Source of the DNA: a bacterium
Lineage (GTDB): Bacteria; Bacillota; Clostridia; Oscillospirales; Oscillospiraceae
Direction: 5' to 3'
NCBI GenBank assembly: GCA_019424865.1
Contig: JAHYYS010000009.1
Span: 1-45,183 of the forward strand
DNA length: 45,183 bases
Shown: positions 14,283-22,754 of the stretch, piece by piece
Numbering within the stretch: the stretch's first letter is position 1
How the letters are laid out: each line of letters starts with the position of its first letter
Notes under the pieces: generated by a model
Told to the model about the DNA's origin: nothing
The model's database searches: none
Seen by the model: only the letters and a program-made list of their open reading frames with translations
Position numbers and translations under genes: made by a program

Positions 14283-15078
14283 TCTCGGCTTGGGGGGTCT
14301 CCTCCGCCTTGGCCCGGCGCCAGAGCGCCTCCAGCGCGGGGACATCCAGCCGGGTCAGGGGGCGGTCTGAAAGCTGCTCCACCCGGCGGAAGCGGCGGAT
14401 AAATTTTTCGCAGGCGGCGTGGAGGGCCAGCTCGCTGTCCAGCCCCAGGAAGCGCCCGGCCTTGACGGCGGCAAAGAGCACGTCCCCCAGCTCCTCCTCC
14501 GGGTTGGAGCCGGTCCGGGCGGCGGCCTTCAGCTCGTCCGCCTCCTCAGACAGCTTGTCCAGAGCGGGGCCGATCTCATCCCAGTCAAAGCCCGCCTTCC
14601 GGGCCTTGTCCTGAATCTTTTCCGCCCGCATCAGGGCGGGCAGAGAGCGGGCAACCCCGTCCAGGGTGTCCGCGGCGGTCTTCTGGCCCTTCTCCTCCCG
14701 CTTGCGGGCCTCCCAGGCGCCCAGCGCCTGGTCGGAGTCGGCGGCCTGCACCTGGCCGAATACGTGGGGGTGGCGGAAGACCAGCTTCTGGCAGATGCCG
14801 TCCACCACGTCGTCAAAGGAGAACTGCCCCGCCTCCTGGGCCATGCGGGCGTGAAAGACCACCTGGAGCAGCACGTCGCCCAGCTCCTCCTTCAGGTGGT
14901 CCGGATCCTCCTGGTCGATGGCCTCGGCCACCTCATAGGCCTCCTCCAGCATGTTGCGGCGGATGGACTGGTGGGTCTGGGCCCGGTCCCAGGGGCAGCC
15001 TCCGGGGGCGCGCAGCAGCTGCATGATATGCAGCAGGTCATCCAGCGTGTAGTGTGCTTTGCATTGAAAATCTACCAC
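14278..15078 (-). CDS. mazG: Nucleoside triphosphate pyrophosphohydrolase MazG
   Basis: A 266-residue tandem-domain MazG that hydrolyses (d)NTPs to monophosphate and pyrophosphate. The first domain has LLRAPGGCPWDRAQTHQSIRR and the metal-binding EEAYEVAEAI and EELGDVLLQ (ExxE...ExxD). The second domain repeats the pattern as EEADELKAA and EEELGDVLFA. The start is GTG 15078 with AAGGAA upstream. It follows the flippase, as yabN follows yabM in Bacillus. Confidence 0.95.
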   Translation of the reverse strand: MVDFQCKAHYTLDDLLHIMQLLRAPGGCPWDRAQTHQSIRRNMLEEAYEVAEAIDQEDPDHLKEELGDVLLQVVFHARMAQEAGQFSFDDVVDGICQKLVFRHPHVFGQVQAADSDQALGAWEARKREEKGQKTAADTLDGVARSLPALMRAEKIQDKARKAGFDWDEIGPALDKLSEEADELKAAARTGSNPEEELGDVLFAAVKAGRFLGLDSELALHAACEKFIRRFRRVEQLSDRPLTRLDVPALEALWRRAKAEETPQAET

Positions 15079-15226
15079 AATTTCGCTTCCTTATCAAGAT
15101 ATTTTTCTATATTTCCAGGAGACGGGGGAAAAATACCCGCCGCCTGGATGTTTTTTGCAGGAAATCAGGCGCGCCCGTGCGCAGAAAAGAAGAAACTTCC
15201 AAATCTGCACGCCCCGGACGGCGCGG

Positions 15227-17053
15227 TTACAGCCGCAGCAGGCGGGCGATCTTATCCCCCTTGGGCATCAGGGACAGGTCCTCCCGGGACAGGCACCGCA
15301 GAGCCACCACCAGCGCGCCGTAGACCGCCACGGCCACCAGAATGGCGGCCAGGGCGGAGACTGCATTGCCCGTCCAGCTCAGCACGGCCTCTCCCCCGAT
15401 GGTCTGGGTGGTCAGCAGCCGGGACAGCAGGCCGTATACCGCCCAGGCGGCCCCGCCCATCAGGGCGGAGGCGATGAGGGGCTTGACAAAGATGGGGAGA
15501 TACCGGGGACGGTGGGGGATGACGCGGGAAATGATGATCAGATCCAGCAGCAGACACAGGCCGAAGCACAGAATGTTGCCGGTGGGGGCCCCGAAGATGC
15601 CCACACCGGGCAGAACCACCAGATTGTAATTGGTGAAAATCTTGACTGCGCCGCCGGCCAGCATGACGATGACGGGCAGGGTGACAAAGCCGTGGGCCTG
15701 AAGGATGGAGTTGCACACCAGCATCATGCACACAAAGACGGTGGCCAGCCCCAGGGTGGACAGCAGCGGGCCGGCCAGCTCCGGGTTGTAGCTGGAGAAG
15801 AGCAGGCGGATAATGGGCTTGCCCAGCACGAAGAGGCCCACGCCCATGGGGAAGGCGGCCAGGGCGGTGATGCGCAGGGCGGAGCCGGACACCCGGGCCG
15901 CCGCCCGGCGGTCCCGCCGGGCCAGGGCGCCGGAGACGGCGGGGATAACCGCCGCCGTGATGGCGGACATCAGGGAGGTGGGCAGGTTGTAGATGTTCAG
16001 GGCCGCGCCGTAGTTGCCGTACAGGGTGCGGCTGATGTCCTGCACCGCCTCGCTCAGGGCCAGAGCGGCGTCCGGCGGGGTCTCCAGCGCCAGCTGCTGG
16101 TTCAGGGCGGCCATGGTGGCCGCCGTACCGGCGCCCAGGGTCTCCTTCCAGGCGGACAGGGCGCTGTCCAGGGCGGTGAAGTCCACAAAGCCGGTGTACA
16201 GCGTCCAGCTGTCCGGATTTTCCAGCAGCACCCGCTGGATCTGCCCCTGGACCAGGGAGGAGTCAATCACGGTGACGATTCCCACCATGGAGGAGCTGAG
16301 GGTGATGGGGATGGCAATGCGCAGAATGTCCTTCAGGATGGTGCCCGCCCCGTCGGGCACGTCCCGGGACAGGCGCTCCCCCGGGTCGCGGTGGAACAGG
16401 AAGGACAGGAGCATGTAGGCCAGGGCCACAATGGTGCCCACGGTGACGCCGGTGATGGCGCCGGCGGCCCCCACCTCGGGGGGCTGGCCGGCAGAGATAA
16501 GCCAGTAGGCCAGGGCCAGGCCGATAATCAGCTTGCACAGGGCCTCGATAATCTGGGAGACCGCCGTGGGCGTCATATTGCTGTGCCCCTGGGAATAGCC
16601 CCGGAAGGCGGACAGACAGCCCACGCACACCACCGCCGGGGCCAGGGCCTGGATGCCGGCGGCGGCCTTGGAGTCGTTCATCAGGCCGGCCAGCCAGTCC
16701 GCCCGGAAGTACATCACCAGGAAGGAGGCGGTGCCCAGGGCCAAAAACAGGGAAAGGGAGAGCAGAAAGACCCGGCGGACCTGGTTGCGGCGGCCGGTGG
16801 CATTGGCCTCGCTGACCAGCTTGGACACCGCCACGGGCAGTCCGGCGGTGGAGATGGTCAGCAGGACGGCGTAGATGTTATAGGCGTTGTTGAAGTCGGC
16901 GTTGCCCTGTTCCCCGATGATGTTGGCCAGGGGAATTTTGTAGAACATGCCGATGAGCTTGACCACCAGGATACCGGCGGCCAGAATCGCCGCCCCGCCG
17001 AAGAACGTATTTTGTTTTGCCGCCCGGCGCGGGGGCTGGCTGCGTTGGGCCAT
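15227..17053 (-). CDS. SpoVB/YabM-type polysaccharide flippase
   Basis: A 608-residue multi-span membrane protein of the MOP/MATE-like superfamily (MurJ/SpoVB/YabM group) with about 14 helices. It likely flips lipid-linked cell-wall or polysaccharide precursors. Typical features are the start FFGGAAILAAGILVVKLIGM, the loop YKIPLANIIG and the repeated pattern in the second half. It exceeds the common ~520-540 residues because of a ~75-residue polar stretch at about 255-330, between helices on the outside. The start 17053 follows GGAGG. The order with mazG downstream is conserved. Confidence 0.87.
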   Translation of the reverse strand: MAQRSQPPRRAAKQNTFFGGAAILAAGILVVKLIGMFYKIPLANIIGEQGNADFNNAYNIYAVLLTISTAGLPVAVSKLVSEANATGRRNQVRRVFLLSLSLFLALGTASFLVMYFRADWLAGLMNDSKAAAGIQALAPAVVCVGCLSAFRGYSQGHSNMTPTAVSQIIEALCKLIIGLALAYWLISAGQPPEVGAAGAITGVTVGTIVALAYMLLSFLFHRDPGERLSRDVPDGAGTILKDILRIAIPITLSSSMVGIVTVIDSSLVQGQIQRVLLENPDSWTLYTGFVDFTALDSALSAWKETLGAGTAATMAALNQQLALETPPDAALALSEAVQDISRTLYGNYGAALNIYNLPTSLMSAITAAVIPAVSGALARRDRRAAARVSGSALRITALAAFPMGVGLFVLGKPIIRLLFSSYNPELAGPLLSTLGLATVFVCMMLVCNSILQAHGFVTLPVIVMLAGGAVKIFTNYNLVVLPGVGIFGAPTGNILCFGLCLLLDLIIISRVIPHRPRYLPIFVKPLIASALMGGAAWAVYGLLSRLLTTQTIGGEAVLSWTGNAVSALAAILVAVAVYGALVVALRCLSREDLSLMPKGDKIARLLRL

Positions 17054-17109
17054 AGGGGGACCTCCTTGGTTTGAGACGGAAAGGGGCTGGACGCCCCGGG
17101 CCGCGGCCC

Positions 17110-18417
17110 TTATTTCCCGGCTCCGAATATCAGGGGCAGGGCGTAGCCCGTCACCTCGGCCCGGATGCGCTCCAGGTCCAGGGTGAGGAATGCCCCATTT
17201 TCATATATGATGCGGCCCCGGGCCATATTCATCACCACGTTGGAGCCGTGGGCGGCGAAGACCAGGTTTTCCGCGGTGTCGTGGCAGGGAGTCAGGTTGG
17301 GGGCGGAGAAATCCACCAGAATCAGGTCGGCGTCCTTCCCGGGGGCGATGACGCCGGTGTTCCGGCCCAGGGCCCGGGCCCCGTTCACCGTGGCCATCTC
17401 CAGGGCGTCCCAGGCGGTGAGGGCCATGGGATCCCGGCCCACCCCGTTGTGGAGGACGGCGGTGAGCTTGATATCGGCAAACAGGTCGGCGCTGTTGTGG
17501 GAGGACATGCCGTCGGTGCCCAGGGCGATGTTCACCCCCGCCCGCTTCATGGCGGGGATGGGGGCCACGCCGGAGCCCAGCTTCAGGTTGGACCAGGGGT
17601 TGTGGACGCAGGAGATGCCCTTCTCCGCCATGATGGCCCAGTCCTCCGCCGTGGTGTAGACGCAGTGGGCGGCCAGGGAGCGGCCGCAGTCCCACACCCC
17701 GTACTCGTCCAGAATCTGGATGGGGGTCCTCCCCCACCGCTCCATGCAGGCCTGATGCTCCGAGGCGGTCTCGGACACGTGGACGTGCATCCCCAGCCCC
17801 CGCTCCCGGGCAAAGTCGGCCATGTCCCGCCACAGGGCGGGGCGGGAGGTGTACTCCCCGTGGATGCAGGCGTCGACGAGAATCTGCCCGTCCCCATAGC
17901 CGTGCCACTGGTCAAACAGGGCCCGGGCCTCCACGCAGCCGGGGAAGGTGTCGAAGGAGTAGTCATCGGTGAACAGGGTGATGCCCCGGGCGATGTTGGC
18001 GGACAGGCCGGCCTGGACCACCTGCCGGAGAATGGCGTCACAGTGGTCGTACATATCGGCCACGCAGGTGACCCCCGAGGCAATCATCTCCGCCAGCCCC
18101 AGGCCGGCGCCGGCGGCCACGGCCCGGTCGTCCAGCCTGGCCTCGGCGGGGAAAATATACTGGTTGAGCCAGGTATGCAGGTCGCAGCCCCCGCCGTAGC
18201 CCCGCATCAGGGTCATGGGCAGGTGGGTGTGGGCGTTGATCAGGCCGGGCAGGAGCACTTTGCCCGTCCCGTCGATGCTCCGGTCAAAGTCCCCCCGGGG
18301 GCGGACGGTTCCCACGGCGGTGATGGTGGTCCCATCCACCGCCACATAGGCGTTTTGCAGCACCGTCCGCGTCCCGTCCATGGGGACGGCGGTGACATTG
18401 GTAAAAAGAATGGACAT
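17110..18417 (-). CDS. mtaD: Amidohydrolase, MTA/SAH deaminase type
   Basis: A 435-residue amidohydrolase of the 5-methylthioadenosine/S-adenosylhomocysteine deaminase group. Metal ligands are NAHTHLP (His63, His65), the HVHVSET motif, a later AAHCV His and the GTDGMSSHN Asp. SSHN and the M(R)GYGGG stretch after the first motif are typical of MtaD/SsnA-like proteins. It probably deaminates an adenosine derivative, and the nearby purine nucleoside phosphorylase fits a purine salvage theme. The start ATG 18417 has AAAGGG upstream. Confidence 0.87.
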   Translation of the reverse strand: MSILFTNVTAVPMDGTRTVLQNAYVAVDGTTITAVGTVRPRGDFDRSIDGTGKVLLPGLINAHTHLPMTLMRGYGGGCDLHTWLNQYIFPAEARLDDRAVAAGAGLGLAEMIASGVTCVADMYDHCDAILRQVVQAGLSANIARGITLFTDDYSFDTFPGCVEARALFDQWHGYGDGQILVDACIHGEYTSRPALWRDMADFARERGLGMHVHVSETASEHQACMERWGRTPIQILDEYGVWDCGRSLAAHCVYTTAEDWAIMAEKGISCVHNPWSNLKLGSGVAPIPAMKRAGVNIALGTDGMSSHNSADLFADIKLTAVLHNGVGRDPMALTAWDALEMATVNGARALGRNTGVIAPGKDADLILVDFSAPNLTPCHDTAENLVFAAHGSNVVMNMARGRIIYENGAFLTLDLERIRAEVTGYALPLIFGAGK

Positions 18418-18471
18418 GGCAGACCCTTTCTGAATGATGTGAATGATGAGACAGCAGTGTGAGGGGAAAAG

Positions 18472-18753
18472 CTAGAGGCCCGCTTCCCGCAGCAGGGCCT
18501 GGGCCTGTTCCAGCTGGTCCCGGAGGACATACAGCCGGTACTCCACCCGGGCGGCGTGGGTGATGCCGAAGGTGCCGGTGCGGGCCCGGGTGTCGACGCC
18601 GCCGAACAGCCCGTCCAGGATGGTGGGGCTGGCCAGATCCTTGGCCTTGTACTGGTAGTCGAGCCCCGCCTCTTCCAGGGCGTACCGCACCTGGTTCATG
18701 CGGTCCAAATCATAGGTGACAAACAGTTCCGCGCGGTTGAAGGGGGTAATCAT
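18472..18753 (-). CDS. Small DUF2007-like protein
   Basis: A 93-residue soluble protein. It starts ELFVTYDLDRMNQVRYALEEAGLDY and ends YRLYVLRDQLEQAQALLREAG, a ferredoxin-like pattern resembling DUF2007 / putative signal-transducing proteins. Function unknown. The start ATG follows GGAGGT. It lies between the deaminase and purine nucleoside phosphorylase genes with short gaps, so it is probably co-transcribed. Confidence 0.7.
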   Translation of the reverse strand: MITPFNRAELFVTYDLDRMNQVRYALEEAGLDYQYKAKDLASPTILDGLFGGVDTRARTGTFGITHAARVEYRLYVLRDQLEQAQALLREAGL

Positions 18754-18786
18754 GCCGGAGACCTCCTTTCAAAAACAGGCAGGACG

Positions 18787-19611
18787 TTACAGCTTGCGCA
18801 GGCAGGCCCGCACCAGGCCGGAAAACTTTTCCCGGGCCGCCTCGGCGGCGTCCAGGACCTCCTGCTCGGAGAGGGGCTGGTCCAGAATGCCCGCCGCCAT
18901 GTTGGACAGCAGGGTCAGCCCCAGCACCTCCATGCCGCAGTGGCCGGCCACAATGACCTCCGGGGCGGTGGACATGCCCACCGCGTCGCCCCCCAGGATG
19001 CGGGCCGCCCGCACCTCCGCCGGCGTCTCATACTGGGGGCCGTAGCAGTAGAAGTATACCCCCTCCCGCAGGGGGATGCCCAGCTGCCGGGCCGTCTGGC
19101 GGGCCAGCTCCTGGAGCCGGGGGGTGTACAGGTGGGAGGCGTCGGGGAAGCGCACGCCGAAGTCGGGCAGGTTCTCCCCCCGCAGGGGGGATTCGGAGAA
19201 CATCTTGATGTGGTCGGTGATGAGCATCAGATCCCCCGCCTGCCAGCTGGTGTTGACGCAGCCGGCGGCATTGGTGACAATCAGGGTTTCGCAGCCCAGC
19301 AGCCGCAGCACCCGCACGGCGTAGGACACCTCCTCGTAGGTGTAGCCCTCATAGTGGTGCATCCGGCCCTGCATCACGGCCACCGGCTGCCCCTCCAGCG
19401 TGCCGAAGACCAGACGCCCCTTGTGCCCCGGGGCGGTGGAGGCCTTGAAGTGGGGAATGTCCCCATAGGGGATGGCGATGGGGGACTCCACCTCGTCCCC
19501 CAGATAGCCCAGGCCGGAGCCCAGAATCATGGCCGCTTTGGGCACAAAGTCCCCCAGGCGGGCCCGGATGGCCCGGGCGCTCTCCCGGTACTGATCCATG
19601 GTATAGGTCAT
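18787..19611 (-). CDS. punA: Purine nucleoside phosphorylase
   Basis: A 274-residue trimeric-type purine nucleoside phosphorylase that splits inosine or guanosine to base and ribose-1-phosphate. Visible motifs are ILGSGLGYL (phosphate loop, 29-37), GRMHHYEGY, TNAAGCVN, YGPQYETPAE and DAVGMSTAPEVIVA. The start ATG 19611 follows AAGGAGG; longer starts enter the zinc-ribbon gene. It is part of a minus-strand run with the zinc-ribbon protein upstream. Confidence 0.96.
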   Translation of the reverse strand: MTYTMDQYRESARAIRARLGDFVPKAAMILGSGLGYLGDEVESPIAIPYGDIPHFKASTAPGHKGRLVFGTLEGQPVAVMQGRMHHYEGYTYEEVSYAVRVLRLLGCETLIVTNAAGCVNTSWQAGDLMLITDHIKMFSESPLRGENLPDFGVRFPDASHLYTPRLQELARQTARQLGIPLREGVYFYCYGPQYETPAEVRAARILGGDAVGMSTAPEVIVAGHCGMEVLGLTLLSNMAAGILDQPLSEQEVLDAAEAAREKFSGLVRACLRKL

Positions 19612-19624
19612 GGTGCGGCCCTCC

Positions 19625-20020
19625 TTACTCCAGACCGGCGCCGCAGCGGCGGCAGAATTTGTCCTCCTTGCCGCAGGGGGCCCCGCAGGCGGGGCAGGCC
19701 TTGGTCTGCCGCAGGTCGGCAATGCGGCCCTTTACCTCGGCAATCTTTTCCGACAGCCCGTCGGCCCGGGCCAGCAGCTCGCCCACGGAATCCTCCTGGG
19801 GGGCGCGGCCCAGGTGGGTGTCGTACATGACCTGCCCCAGCTGGCGCAGGATGTCGTTCAGGTCCCCCGTCAAATCAAAAAGCTGGACGTTCAGCTTGGC
19901 CACGTCCACCATCTGACCGGCCTTCCGGCCGGCCACCCGGGCGGTGTCGGCCGCGGCGTCGGCGGCCACGCTGGCGGTGCCGCGAATGCGATCCAGCAGA
20001 TCCTTTACCTTGTCGTCCAT
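19625..20020 (-). CDS. Coiled-coil protein with C-terminal zinc ribbon
   Basis: A 131-residue protein. Helical, Ala-rich sequence (TASVAADAAADTARVAGRKAG) is followed by a coiled coil and a C-terminal zinc ribbon CPACGAPCGKEDKFCRRCG. The family is common in Clostridia and of unknown function. ATG 20020 has GGAAAGGAG ten bases upstream. It is the first gene after the promoter at 20076-20104 and precedes punA by 13 bases. Confidence 0.8.
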   Translation of the reverse strand: MDDKVKDLLDRIRGTASVAADAAADTARVAGRKAGQMVDVAKLNVQLFDLTGDLNDILRQLGQVMYDTHLGRAPQEDSVGELLARADGLSEKIAEVKGRIADLRQTKACPACGAPCGKEDKFCRRCGAGLE

Positions 20021-20075
20021 CTGTTGCAGGCTCCTTTCCGTGCCGCGTCGGGCAATTTCCAAATAATACTGTCCT

Positions 20076-20104
20076 ATTTTACACCAAAAGGGGATGGATT
20101 GCAA
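20076..20104 (-). promoter_or_regulatory. Promoter of the zinc-ribbon/punA cluster
   Basis: On the minus strand TTGCAA (20099-20104), 17 bases and TAAAAT (20076-20081). It is back to back with the plus-strand promoter at 20152-20180. Confidence 0.8.
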
Positions 20105-20151
20105 CCAACTCCACGGGGTCCGGACAAATTCCCCGCCCGGCGGCTTTCAAG

Positions 20152-20180
20152 TTGCTATTTTTTAGAAAGGGTGGTAAAAT
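20152..20180 (+). promoter_or_regulatory. Promoter of the racemase-like / D-Asp ligase cluster
   Basis: TTGCTA (20152-20157), 17 bases and TAAAAT (20175-20180), about 70 bases ahead of the first gene of the cluster. Confidence 0.8.
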
Positions 20181-20255
20181 AAATTGATATACTGCCGCGG
20201 CCCGCCGGGGACCGCGGCCTGCAGGGCTCACAAGACACAGAAAGGAGCGTCCCAC

Positions 20256-21323
20256 ATGCGCAAGCTGGTCATTGAGAAAGCGGCGGTCAAGCACAACCTG
20301 TCTGTTATCAAGGAGCGGGCGGCGGGCCGCATGGTCTACGGCGTGCTCACCGGAGACGGCGGGGGCGCGGGCACCGTGCCGCTGGCCAGGCTGCTGCGGG
20401 ACGAGGGGATCGGCCGCTTTGCCGTCAGCGAGACGGCCCAGGCCGAGGCCCTGCGCAAGGCGGGCTTTGTGGACGAGGAGATTCTGATGCTCCGCTCCAC
20501 CACGGACCGGGAGGAGCTGGAGCGGCTGGTGGATCTGAACGTGGTGTGCACCATCTCCTCGGTGGATACGGGGATGGCCCTCAACGCCCTGGCGGAGAAC
20601 CGCTCCACCGTGGCCGAGGCCCACATTCAGGTGGACACGGGGATGGGCTTTGGCGGCTTTCTGGTGGGCGAGCCGGAAAAAATCCTGCTGGCCTACCGCT
20701 CGCTGCCCAACGTGGCCCTGTCGGGCATTTACACCCAGCTCCACGCCGCCAAGGTCAACGACCCGGAGACCAGGCAGCAGCTCCAGCAGTTCCACCAGGT
20801 GCTGGACACCATCCACGGCGCCGGCTTTGAGACGGGTACCGTCCACGCGGCGGGCTCCTTTGCCCTGCTCCACAACGACGAGGCCCGGCTGGACGCCGTC
20901 CGGGCGGGGTCGGCCATGCTGGGCCGGTGCCGCCGCACCCGGGACGACGGGCTGCGCACCGTGGGCTATGGACAGGCGCCCCTGACGGAGGTGCGCTGGC
21001 TGCCCAAGGGCCACACCGTGGGGGTGGACAAGCCGGTGAAGCTCAAGCGCCCCACCCGGGTGGCCATCCTGCCGGTGGGCTATCAAAACGGCTTTGGGGT
21101 GTCCTGGCCCCGGGAGAGCGGCTTCTGGGCCCTGCTGCGATTCTGGCGCAGGGCCAGCCGCCGCACCGTGCGCATCGGCGACCAGCGGGCCCGCCTGCTG
21201 GCCCCCATCGGCGCGGCCGAGACGGCGCTGGACGTGACGGGGCTGAAGTGCTCCGCGGGGGACCTGGCCACCTTTGACATTGACCCCCTGTTCGCCAAGG
21301 GGTTCCAGGTCGAGTACCGCTGA
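20256..21323 (+). CDS. Alanine racemase-like protein lacking catalytic residues
   Basis: A 355-residue protein with the two-domain Alr layout: VKHNLSVIKE start, VDTGMGFGGF in the middle, and ILPVGYQNGF in the C-terminal beta domain. The PLP-lysine motif (family KANAYGHG) is replaced by LTGDGGGAG near residues 31-39, with Thr at the lysine position and Gly at the PLP-phosphate tyrosine. The GMNRLGF arginine is Phe here. The catalytic GYG tyrosine region reads TVGVDKPV near 255-260. It is therefore unlikely to be an active PLP racemase and may bind a substrate or partner. The reading frame is intact, so this is not simple decay. It is the first gene of the D-Asp ligase cluster; start ATG 20256 after AAAGGAG. 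Confidence 0.82.
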   Translation: MRKLVIEKAAVKHNLSVIKERAAGRMVYGVLTGDGGGAGTVPLARLLRDEGIGRFAVSETAQAEALRKAGFVDEEILMLRSTTDREELERLVDLNVVCTISSVDTGMALNALAENRSTVAEAHIQVDTGMGFGGFLVGEPEKILLAYRSLPNVALSGIYTQLHAAKVNDPETRQQLQQFHQVLDTIHGAGFETGTVHAAGSFALLHNDEARLDAVRAGSAMLGRCRRTRDDGLRTVGYGQAPLTEVRWLPKGHTVGVDKPVKLKRPTRVAILPVGYQNGFGVSWPRESGFWALLRFWRRASRRTVRIGDQRARLLAPIGAAETALDVTGLKCSAGDLATFDIDPLFAKGFQVEYR

Positions 21324-21423
21324 ACAGCGGGGGCTGCCGGGCCCCTGTGCACCGCCCGGCCCGCGCCGGCTCCGCCGGCGCCTGATTTTCTCATTTTCAA
21401 TTTCACCAAAGGGGTTTTTGCAA

Positions 21424-22638
21424 GTGCCTGACTTAACCTTTCAGCCGCTGCTCTTCGGCGGCGACATCAACGTGTACAGTGTGGCCCGGGCCTTTCACGA
21501 GGCCTATGGGGTGCGCTCCATCGCCTATGGCAAGTATCCCTCCTTCCCCTGCCGGGGCAGCGCCATCCTGGACTATCGGGTGTGCCCGGACAACGAGAGC
21601 GAGGAGGCCTTCCGCCGGAATGTGGAGATGGTATCCCGCCAGTTCCCGGACAAGAAGGTTATCCTGCTGGGCTGCGGCGACAGCTATGTCCAGCTGGCGG
21701 CCCACTGCCGGGACAGCCTGCCGGACAACGTGATTGCCCCCTATATCGACGGGGCCCTGCTGGACACCCTGATCAACAAGGAAAAGTTTTATCAGCTGTG
21801 CGACCGGTACGGCATCGACCACCCGGCCACCTTTATTTACGACAAGTCCATGGGCCACGACTTCACCCTCCCCTGGGGCCCGCCCTATATCGCCAAGCCC
21901 GCCGACTCGGTGGCCTACTGGGCCTGCGGGGACCACTCCCTGGCCAAGGTCTATATCTGCCAGAGCTGGGAAGAATTGCTTGAAAGCCTGGATCACGTCT
22001 ATGCCGCGGGCTACTCCGACCACATGGTGCTCCAGGAGTTCATCCCCGGGGACGACAGCTATATGCGGGTGCTGACCAATTACTCCGACCACACCGGCCA
22101 GGTCAGGCTGATGTGCCTGGGCCATGTGCTGCTGGAGGAGCACTCCCCCCACGGCATCGGCAACCACGCCGTAATCCTGACGGAGCAGGACGAGCCCCTG
22201 TGTATGAAAATCAAGGAGCTGCTGGAGAGCCTGCACTTTGTGGGCTTCTCCAACTTCGACATCAAGTACGACCAGCGGGACGGCAGGTACAAGGCCTTTG
22301 AGATCAACTGCCGCCAGGGCCGGAGCAACTACTATGTCACCGGCGCGGGCTATAACATCGCCAGGCTGGTGGTGGAGGACTATGTGGAGGGCCGGGAGCT
22401 GCCCTTCCAGATTGCCGGGAACCGCTCCCTGTGGCGGATGGTGCCCCGGAAGGTGGCCTTCCAGTTTACTCCCAAGCGCTATCACCAGGAGATGCGCGCC
22501 CTGATCCGCGCCGGGGCGGACCACCACTCCCTGGTGTACCGCCGGGACGCCGGACTGAAGCGCCGGCTGCGGATTTGGAAAAATCACCTGGGAAATATCA
22601 AGCGCTTCAAGCAGTATAACCGGGTGCCGGAGGACTGA
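21424..22638 (+). CDS. ATP-grasp carboxylate-amine ligase, D-aspartate ligase type
   Basis: A 404-residue ATP-grasp enzyme. The start PLLFGGDINVYSVARAFHE, YIDGALLDTLINKEKFY and the ATP-grasp core (PPYIAKPADS, LQEFIPGDDS, FSNFDIKYD, FEINCRQGRS) resemble the D-aspartate ligase family (Aslfm of Enterococcus faecium). That enzyme activates the beta-carboxylate of D-Asp and joins it to the side-chain amine of a peptidoglycan precursor. The family call is from recalled motifs. A GTG start at 21424 follows AAAGGGG. The Asp/Glu racemase downstream would supply D-Asp. An 11-bp hairpin (22654-22680) lies just after the gene. Confidence 0.85.
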   Translation: MPDLTFQPLLFGGDINVYSVARAFHEAYGVRSIAYGKYPSFPCRGSAILDYRVCPDNESEEAFRRNVEMVSRQFPDKKVILLGCGDSYVQLAAHCRDSLPDNVIAPYIDGALLDTLINKEKFYQLCDRYGIDHPATFIYDKSMGHDFTLPWGPPYIAKPADSVAYWACGDHSLAKVYICQSWEELLESLDHVYAAGYSDHMVLQEFIPGDDSYMRVLTNYSDHTGQVRLMCLGHVLLEEHSPHGIGNHAVILTEQDEPLCMKIKELLESLHFVGFSNFDIKYDQRDGRYKAFEINCRQGRSNYYVTGAGYNIARLVVEDYVEGRELPFQIAGNRSLWRMVPRKVAFQFTPKRYHQEMRALIRAGADHHSLVYRRDAGLKRRLRIWKNHLGNIKRFKQYNRVPED

Positions 22639-22653
22639 GGACGGCGCGGGAGC

Positions 22654-22680
22654 AGCCCGGCGGGTACCGCCCGCCGGGCT
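22654..22680 (+). terminator. G+C-rich hairpin between ligase and racemase genes
   Basis: Arms AGCCCGGCGGG (22654-22664) and CCCGCCGGGCT (22670-22680) form a perfect 11-bp stem. No T-tract follows, so it may moderate readthrough or protect RNA rather than end it. Confidence 0.4.
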
Positions 22681-22754
22681 GTCACAGGAACGGGCCGGCA
22701 GCCCCCGGCCGGCTCCCATTGGAAACAGATGCTTTTTACTGCTATGGTGATGTT

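Noticed and set aside
15155..17074. A 639-codon open frame antisense to the flippase
   Set aside because: Gly/Gln/His-rich shadow without hydrophobic segments or motifs.
20256..21323. Annotating the first cluster gene as an active alanine racemase
   Set aside because: The PLP lysine, catalytic tyrosine and conserved arginine are all missing by motif alignment.
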